Shown here piece by piece: positions 15,106 to 18,192 of a DNA stretch of 18,192 nt. Both the position numbers and the translations under genes were made by a program. The DNA comes from Hungatella sp. UBA3402 (GTDB taxonomy: Bacteria; Bacillota; Clostridia; Lachnospirales; Lachnospiraceae): NCBI GenBank assembly GCA_002358555.1, contig DEPC01000231.1, positions 1 through 18,192 on the forward strand, read 5' to 3'. The notes under the pieces are model-generated. The model did not search any database and had not been told where the DNA came from. It worked only from the letters and a program-made list of their open reading frames with translations. Each line of letters starts with the position of its first letter. The first letter of the stretch is position 1.

Positions 15106-16674
15106 TTAAAGCACAACAGAAAGCTCCTTTCCGTCCCAAATACATTCCTTTAAAACATCTTTCACTATATTATTTCGTTCTTCTGGTGAAAACCCTTCCA
15201 ATCCACGAATAAATTTTGTGATTTCTATTATTTTTTCATGCGTTGATTTTTGCGTTGCAGTGCGTTTGCGTTCCTCTGTCACAGCGATATTACGTTCCCG
15301 CTTAAGGGCTTGTAAATCAAGATCTAAGCGTTCCATTTCTGCTACTATGTATTTGGTAACGGATGAATTTTCTGCAAGGGCCAAGGAACCTGCTAAACGC
15401 CCAATTTTGGCCTCACAAGAAGTAATTTTACTAGCAATAGTTTTTAGGTCTGGACCTAGATTTTCCGGCGTATTACGGACAAATTTATAGATAATAGATG
15501 GATCATGTTCAATGTTGCGAAATATTTCAAGAACCTTATTATCCAAAATTTCAATTTTTATTTGGACCCTGTTGCAGGCATCTACACCCTGCCGCGTCCG
15601 ACGTAGACAATAATACCACGATGATACACCATCTATTTTTCGTTTCCTGGACACACACATAATAGATCCACAGGAGCAGCGTAGAACACCCTTGAGCAGG
15701 GGAACATCATATTTCATGGTTTTATCAAACTTATTCTGTCCAAATTTTGCCTGTACAGCTAACCATTTCTCAGCAGTGAGCCATGGTTTATGGATACCTA
15801 AAGTTACCAGCCATTTTTCAGGCGGCTGAAACTGATGCTTATGATTTTTGTTTGTAGACCTTCCATAAACCATAACTCCAACAGAACCATCCCATTTATC
15901 TCGTGGAGAATCAGGAGACATTTTACAGCCTTTAGCTGCAAAAAAATCGTAAACTTCAGGGGTAGCTTCTACACAGAATGGCATAGTAAGGATTTTATAG
16001 AGCTGGGTTGTACTAAAAAATGCCCCAGAGCGAGTTTTAATTCCCTGTTTCCGAAACGCTGTTTCCATACGCTGCAGGGAGTAATTATTATCTAAAAAGG
16101 TATCAAAAATCCAGGTGACATAGGCAACGCCTTCTGGGTCTGGAACAATAGTAACATGTTTTTTTCCGTTTACAATAATGTTTTCTCTTAAGTATCCATA
16201 AGGCGGGTTGCCTCCAGTCCAATACCCTTTTTTGACTAATCCAATCATGTTGTCTGTTACTCTTGCAGCTATCGTTTCCCGTTCCATCTGTGCAAAAACT
16301 ACCGTAACATACATCATAGCTTTTCCAATGGGGGTTGTAGTGTCAATATTTTCCTTTATACTTATAAACATGATATTATGTTCCTCTAACAAAGAATAAA
16401 TGTTAGAAAAATCGCGAACATTCCGAGACAGACGGTCTAATTGATATACAACTAATGCATCGGTGCAGCCAATCTTAATATCTTCCAGGAGCCTTTTAAG
16501 GTCTGGACGATTTGTATTTGCACCAGTATAGTCCTCATCAGAATATTGTTCGATAGACTCTATCTGATTATGAAAACGGTAATTGATATAGTCATGACAC
16601 ATTCTAAATTGATTGTCAACAGAATCTGATTTATCTGAATAGACGGATTTTCTTCCATAAATGCTAAAACGCAT
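15106..16674 (-). CDS. Large serine recombinase / integrase
   Basis: A 522-residue site-specific recombinase that integrates and excises the element. The N-terminal resolvase domain (1-145) has the nucleophile S10 in YGRKS and arginines R81 and R84 in YQLDRLSRN, plus AQMERETIAAR (128-138). A recombinase domain (about 155-300) begins NPPYGY. A zinc ribbon carries C333, C335, C356 and C367. A predicted coiled coil (about 410-475, EAKIGRLAGSLALAE, AEMERLDLDLQALKRE) corresponds to the subunit-interaction motif of large serine integrases. AGGAGGA precedes the ATG. The 3' end is about 27 bp from the break in tadA. A separate directionality factor is normally needed for excision; a small early gene could encode it. 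Confidence 0.95.
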   Translation of the reverse strand: MRFSIYGRKSVYSDKSDSVDNQFRMCHDYINYRFHNQIESIEQYSDEDYTGANTNRPDLKRLLEDIKIGCTDALVVYQLDRLSRNVRDFSNIYSLLEEHNIMFISIKENIDTTTPIGKAMMYVTVVFAQMERETIAARVTDNMIGLVKKGYWTGGNPPYGYLRENIIVNGKKHVTIVPDPEGVAYVTWIFDTFLDNNYSLQRMETAFRKQGIKTRSGAFFSTTQLYKILTMPFCVEATPEVYDFFAAKGCKMSPDSPRDKWDGSVGVMVYGRSTNKNHKHQFQPPEKWLVTLGIHKPWLTAEKWLAVQAKFGQNKFDKTMKYDVPLLKGVLRCSCGSIMCVSRKRKIDGVSSWYYCLRRTRQGVDACNRVQIKIEILDNKVLEIFRNIEHDPSIIYKFVRNTPENLGPDLKTIASKITSCEAKIGRLAGSLALAENSSVTKYIVAEMERLDLDLQALKRERNIAVTEERKRTATQKSTHEKIIEITKFIRGLEGFSPEERNNIVKDVLKECIWDGKELSVVL

Positions 16675-16712
16675 AATATAATCCTCCTAAATAGGTATAA
16701 AAAACACACCTA

Positions 16713-16741
16713 TTGCGGAAACGGGTGCCAGATGTTATAAT
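16713..16741 (+). promoter_or_regulatory. Promoter of a short intergenic transcript
   Basis: TTGCGG (16713-16718), a 17-bp spacer and a perfect TATAAT (16736-16741) point away from the recombinase gene. The -10 is half of the inverted repeat TATAATCA/TGATTATA (16736-16743 with 16758-16765), so the minus strand also carries a TATAAT (16760-16765) that could drive the recombinase, although its -35 is poor. An outer repeat CTATTGCG/CGCAATAG (16710-16717 with 16780-16787) encloses both. Confidence 0.6.
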
Positions 16742-16747
16742 CAATCT

Positions 16748-16838
16748 TGTCTAGAGATGATTATATTTCGGGTTTGTCTCGCAATAGAACCTTCATGCAA
16801 TCCGTCTGGTGCTGGTAACACTAGGCGGTTTTGTTGTT
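16748..16838 (+). ncRNA. Candidate small RNA (or 27-codon leader peptide) in the lysogeny region
   Basis: The 90 nt between the promoter at 16713 and the terminator at 16802 contain no known RNA family that I recognise. A 27-codon frame begins at ATG 16757 (MIIFRVCLAIEPSC, ending TRRFCC) and stops at 16840, but it has no convincing ribosome site and runs through the terminator stem. I therefore favour an untranslated RNA. It lies antisense in orientation to the genes on both sides without overlapping them. Possible roles are control of recombinase expression or immunity; none is shown by the sequence. Confidence 0.45.
16802..16837 (+). terminator. Intrinsic terminator of the short transcript
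   Basis: A fully paired 10-bp stem, CCGTCTGGTG (16802-16811) with CACTAGGCGG (16819-16828), two wobbles included, has a 7-nt loop and a TTTTGTTGTT tail on the plus strand. No plus-strand gene precedes it, which is what points to a small RNA. Confidence 0.7.
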
Positions 16839-16888
16839 AATTAGCTAAATGCCAAACATATTTTCTGTTATCCTTACATCTTACTATT

Positions 16889-17077
16889 TTATTTTGTCTT
16901 TTTCAATTCCTCAGCTTTCTTCAATGTTTCTGTCACATCATTTCTCAATTCATCATCTGCCATTATTATTTGTTCCTGTTCGGGATAATAAAATGCAATA
17001 TGACCTTCTTCATCAATGATTGCATCTTGCTGTTTAGCACTAAGAGACAGGAAGGTTTCACCAAGGATTAGATTCAT
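16889..17077 (-). CDS. Small hypothetical protein of the element
   Basis: A 62-residue acidic, helical protein (MNLILGETFLSLSAK..., then DEEGHIAFYYPEQEQIIMADDELRND and a lysine-rich end) that I do not recognise. The open frame extends upstream to a TTG at 17203, overlapping the repressor gene by 74 bp, but that start lacks a ribosome site. AAAGGA stands 8 nt before ATG 17077, so I chose it. It lies directly downstream of the repressor and is probably co-transcribed from the repressor promoter. It could be an immunity accessory or a remnant. Confidence 0.5.
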   Translation of the reverse strand: MNLILGETFLSLSAKQQDAIIDEEGHIAFYYPEQEQIIMADDELRNDVTETLKKAEELKKTK

Positions 17078-17129
17078 GGGCAAATTCCTTTCTGCATTTT
17101 CTATTAAAATACTTATTGCAAAGTGCGAT

Positions 17130-17768
17130 TTACTGATTGACAGCTCTATTTCTTCCTTTTTCTGCGGTAGTACTCGAAACAGATGATCTTTCTTGTTGTA
17201 CAATTTCTAATCGACTTTTTATATATTCCGCCTCAGCTTGTTCAACTGTCATGGGTTCTATAGTGGTAGCTTCTTCTACCATGGCTTTATTAGTGTTGAT
17301 GTCATTTTCAGTATCAATTTCGGATTCTGTAAGCGGTGATTTTTTAGTACTTTTTATAGATTCCATAGTAATAGCTTCTTCAGATTCAGCATTAGTGAGT
17401 TGACTTTTATAAATCTCTGCAACCTCCAACAATTTATCCCAAAATATTTTTTTAAATTCAGGATCCATCTTCCAATAACTGACCACTGCTTTCATGGCTG
17501 CTTCATCATTATTTGAACAAATATCTCTAGCAGCTTTCATATATTCGCTATCTGGTTGAATTTCTTTAAACATTTCACCCTTACCAGTTCTAAGCCATTC
17601 TTCATTGATGTTAAATGTTTTACAGATTAACAAAACAGCGGCATCACTGGGATTACTTTTGCCTGTTTCGTAGGTAGCAACAGTATTGCGCTTAATACCT
17701 AGTTTATCGGCAAATTCCTGTTGTGTAAGGTCTAACACTTTTCTTAATGTTTTAATTCTGTCTTTCAA
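17130..17768 (-). CDS. XRE-family (cI-like) repressor of the element
   Basis: A 212-residue regulator with an N-terminal XRE helix-turn-helix (residues about 5-60; TQQEFADKLGIKRNTVATYE at 14-33) followed by NINEEWLRTGKGEMF, a wording common in Clostridia phage repressors. The middle is helical and the last third is acidic, Thr/Ser-rich and probably disordered. There is no S24 peptidase domain, so induction by RecA-type self-cleavage is unlikely. The start is TTG at 17768: AAGGAG stands 9 nt upstream, and the ATG nearer to that site is followed at once by an out-of-frame stop. Upstream codons to 17825 overlap its own promoter. It is transcribed divergently from the early genes and probably binds the operators at 17811-17894. 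Confidence 0.88.
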   Translation of the reverse strand: MKDRIKTLRKVLDLTQQEFADKLGIKRNTVATYETGKSNPSDAAVLLICKTFNINEEWLRTGKGEMFKEIQPDSEYMKAARDICSNNDEAAMKAVVSYWKMDPEFKKIFWDKLLEVAEIYKSQLTNAESEEAITMESIKSTKKSPLTESEIDTENDINTNKAMVEEATTIEPMTVEQAEAEYIKSRLEIVQQERSSVSSTTAEKGRNRAVNQ

Positions 17769-17793
17769 TACATTTTTCTCCTTTTTATAGTTG

Positions 17794-17822
17794 ATTATAG
17801 TACTTAAAATGTGGTATGTCAA
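17794..17822 (-). promoter_or_regulatory. Repressor promoter (PRM-like)
   Basis: On the minus strand TTGACA (17817-17822), a 17-bp spacer and TATAAT (17794-17799), a perfect consensus. Its -35 lies inside the inverted operator-like copy GTTGACATACCAC (17811-17823). Confidence 0.88.
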
Positions 17823-17894
17823 CAAAATGTTTTAAAACCACAAAAACAATGTTGACAAATGTTTTTATACCACTTATAATAGTTTTAAAACCAC
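17811..17894. promoter_or_regulatory. Operator array: four copies of a 13-bp half-site in the divergent switch
   Basis: GTTTTAAAACCAC occurs exactly at 17829-17841 and 17882-17894. GTTTTTATACCAC is at 17861-17873 and, on the opposite strand, GTTGACATACCAC at 17811-17823. Starts of the three direct copies are 32 and 21 bp apart, about three and two helical turns. One copy overlaps the repressor -35, one fills the early promoter spacer, and one covers the early transcript start. Confidence 0.72.
17852..17880 (+). promoter_or_regulatory. Early promoter of the element (PR-like)
   Basis: TTGACA (17852-17857), a 17-bp spacer and TATAAT (17875-17880), a perfect consensus. An operator copy (17861-17873) occupies the spacer. 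Confidence 0.9.
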
Positions 17895-17912
17895 AAGAAA
17901 CGAGGTGATAAA

Positions 17913-18071
17913 GTGCTTACAAAGAAAGATATCCAAGAGGGCAAAGATATTATGGCAATAATGATGGGGCTTAATGATGAAGGGAAGCGAATAGTTATTT
18001 CTTTTGCGGAAGGCGCACTAAAAATGCAGGAGGTTATGCAGGACAAGCAAACGGCTAAACAGAGTGCATGA
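17913..18071 (+). CDS. Small early protein of the element (unknown function)
   Basis: A 52-residue protein starting with GTG (MLTKKDIQEGKDIMAIMMGL, ending KQTAKQSA). GAGGTG (17902-17907) stands 5 nt before the GTG. It is the first gene after the early promoter, the position held by cro or by a directionality factor in many elements, but it has no evident helix-turn-helix. Two helices are likely (about 4-19 and 23-44). I do not recognise the family. Its stop overlaps the next start (ATGA). Confidence 0.65.
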   Translation: MLTKKDIQEGKDIMAIMMGLNDEGKRIVISFAEGALKMQEVMQDKQTAKQSA

Positions 18072-18169
18072 TATTTCAAGGAGCACCATCAGCAATCGCT
18101 ATCTTAAAAAGGGACATTGATAAAACAGGAAGCTATGAAGAACAAGCACCGCCCAAGCAGAGCGCCTGA
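18068..18169 (+). CDS. Possible 33-residue protein, translationally coupled
   Basis: ATG at 18068 overlaps the stop of the previous frame and gives MIFQGAPSAIAILKRDIDKT, ending PPKQSA. It has no ribosome site of its own and would depend on coupling. The last four residues, KQSA, repeat the end of the preceding protein. It is too short to judge by family. Confidence 0.4.
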   Translation: MIFQGAPSAIAILKRDIDKTGSYEEQAPPKQSA

Positions 18170-18189
18170 GTAGGAAGGAGGTGGGAGAG

Positions 18190-18192
18190 ATG
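18190..18192 (+). CDS. Start codon of the next early gene (cut by the window edge)
   Basis: The final ATG is preceded by AAGGAGG (18175-18181) at 8 nt, a textbook ribosome site, so another early gene of the element begins here. Nothing of its product is visible. Confidence 0.7.

Larger units (their letters stand above)
15079..18192. mobile_element. Left end of an integrative element (prophage or ICE), incomplete in window
   Basis: Starting at the break in tadA the order is: serine recombinase (minus), small-transcript region, small gene (minus), cI-like repressor (minus), divergent promoters with repeated operators, small early genes (plus). This is the usual int-repressor-early layout of temperate siphophages and of some ICEs. 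No structural, conjugation or cargo gene is in view, so the type cannot be decided. The right end lies outside the window. Confidence 0.8.

Noticed and set aside
15218..16399. Plus-strand frames opposite the recombinase gene
   Set aside because: They are shadows of a strongly conserved recombinase on the other strand, with no ribosome sites or family resemblance.
16841..17203. The longer version of the small gene starting at TTG 17203
   Set aside because: There is no ribosome site, it overlaps the repressor gene by 74 bp, and a well-placed ATG at 17077 exists.
17811..17894. Operator repeats as a possible CRISPR array
   Set aside because: The 13-bp units are too short and their spacing is irregular; they overlap two promoters and there are no cas genes.

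Overview
The window reads as chromosomal DNA of an anaerobic gut Firmicute, most likely a Lachnospiraceae (Blautia / Ruminococcus gnavus / Dorea type). The reasons are the cysteine-rich EF-Tu tail at the left edge, A+T-rich intergenic DNA with strong AAGGAGG ribosome sites, a sialic-acid (nan) gene set typical of mucin foragers, glgB, a DUF2508 gene, and a Tad-type pilus locus carrying a Gram-positive mobile element. Family calls come from motifs read by eye; no database was searched.

Layout. 1-430: end of tuf and its terminator. 769-1612: a HAD phosphatase (YjjG type) with its own promoter and a shared terminator. 1675-3258 (minus): a GDSL/SGNH esterase and nanA (N-acetylneuraminate lyase). 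3456-6033 (plus, divergent): nanE, nanK and an RpiR-family regulator. 6420-9766 (plus): a solute-binding lipoprotein and two ABC permeases without an ATPase. 9908-11821 (minus): glgB. 11971-12201 (minus): DUF2508 protein. 12398-15102 (plus): start of a Tad pilus operon (prepilin peptidase, TadZ-like protein, TadA/CpaF ATPase). 15079 to the right edge: left end of an integrative element (large serine recombinase, a small intergenic transcript candidate, a small gene, a cI-like repressor, and a divergent early operon).

How the genes work together. The nan block should import a sialic acid-type sugar (ABC transporter, probably energised by a shared MsmX-type ATPase), remove O-acetyl groups (GDSL protein, inferred), cleave Neu5Ac to ManNAc and pyruvate (NanA), phosphorylate ManNAc (NanK) and epimerise ManNAc-6-P to GlcNAc-6-P (NanE), with the RpiR protein as sensor. 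A/T-rich dyads lie in or beside the nanA, nanE and transporter promoters. Two copies of a long imperfect inverted repeat (about 6102-6200 and 9777-9859) bracket the transporter operon exactly.

The most striking feature is at 15079: the tadA/CpaF reading frame stops matching its family immediately after the conserved RMNP segment and ends within 8 codons, 3 bp before the 3' end of a convergent serine recombinase gene. The element appears to have integrated into tadA, removing Walker B and the C-terminal ATPase motifs and separating the pilus genes in this window from whatever lies beyond the element. To the right, two consensus divergent promoters share four copies of a 13-bp operator-like half-site, forming a complete lysogeny-type switch.
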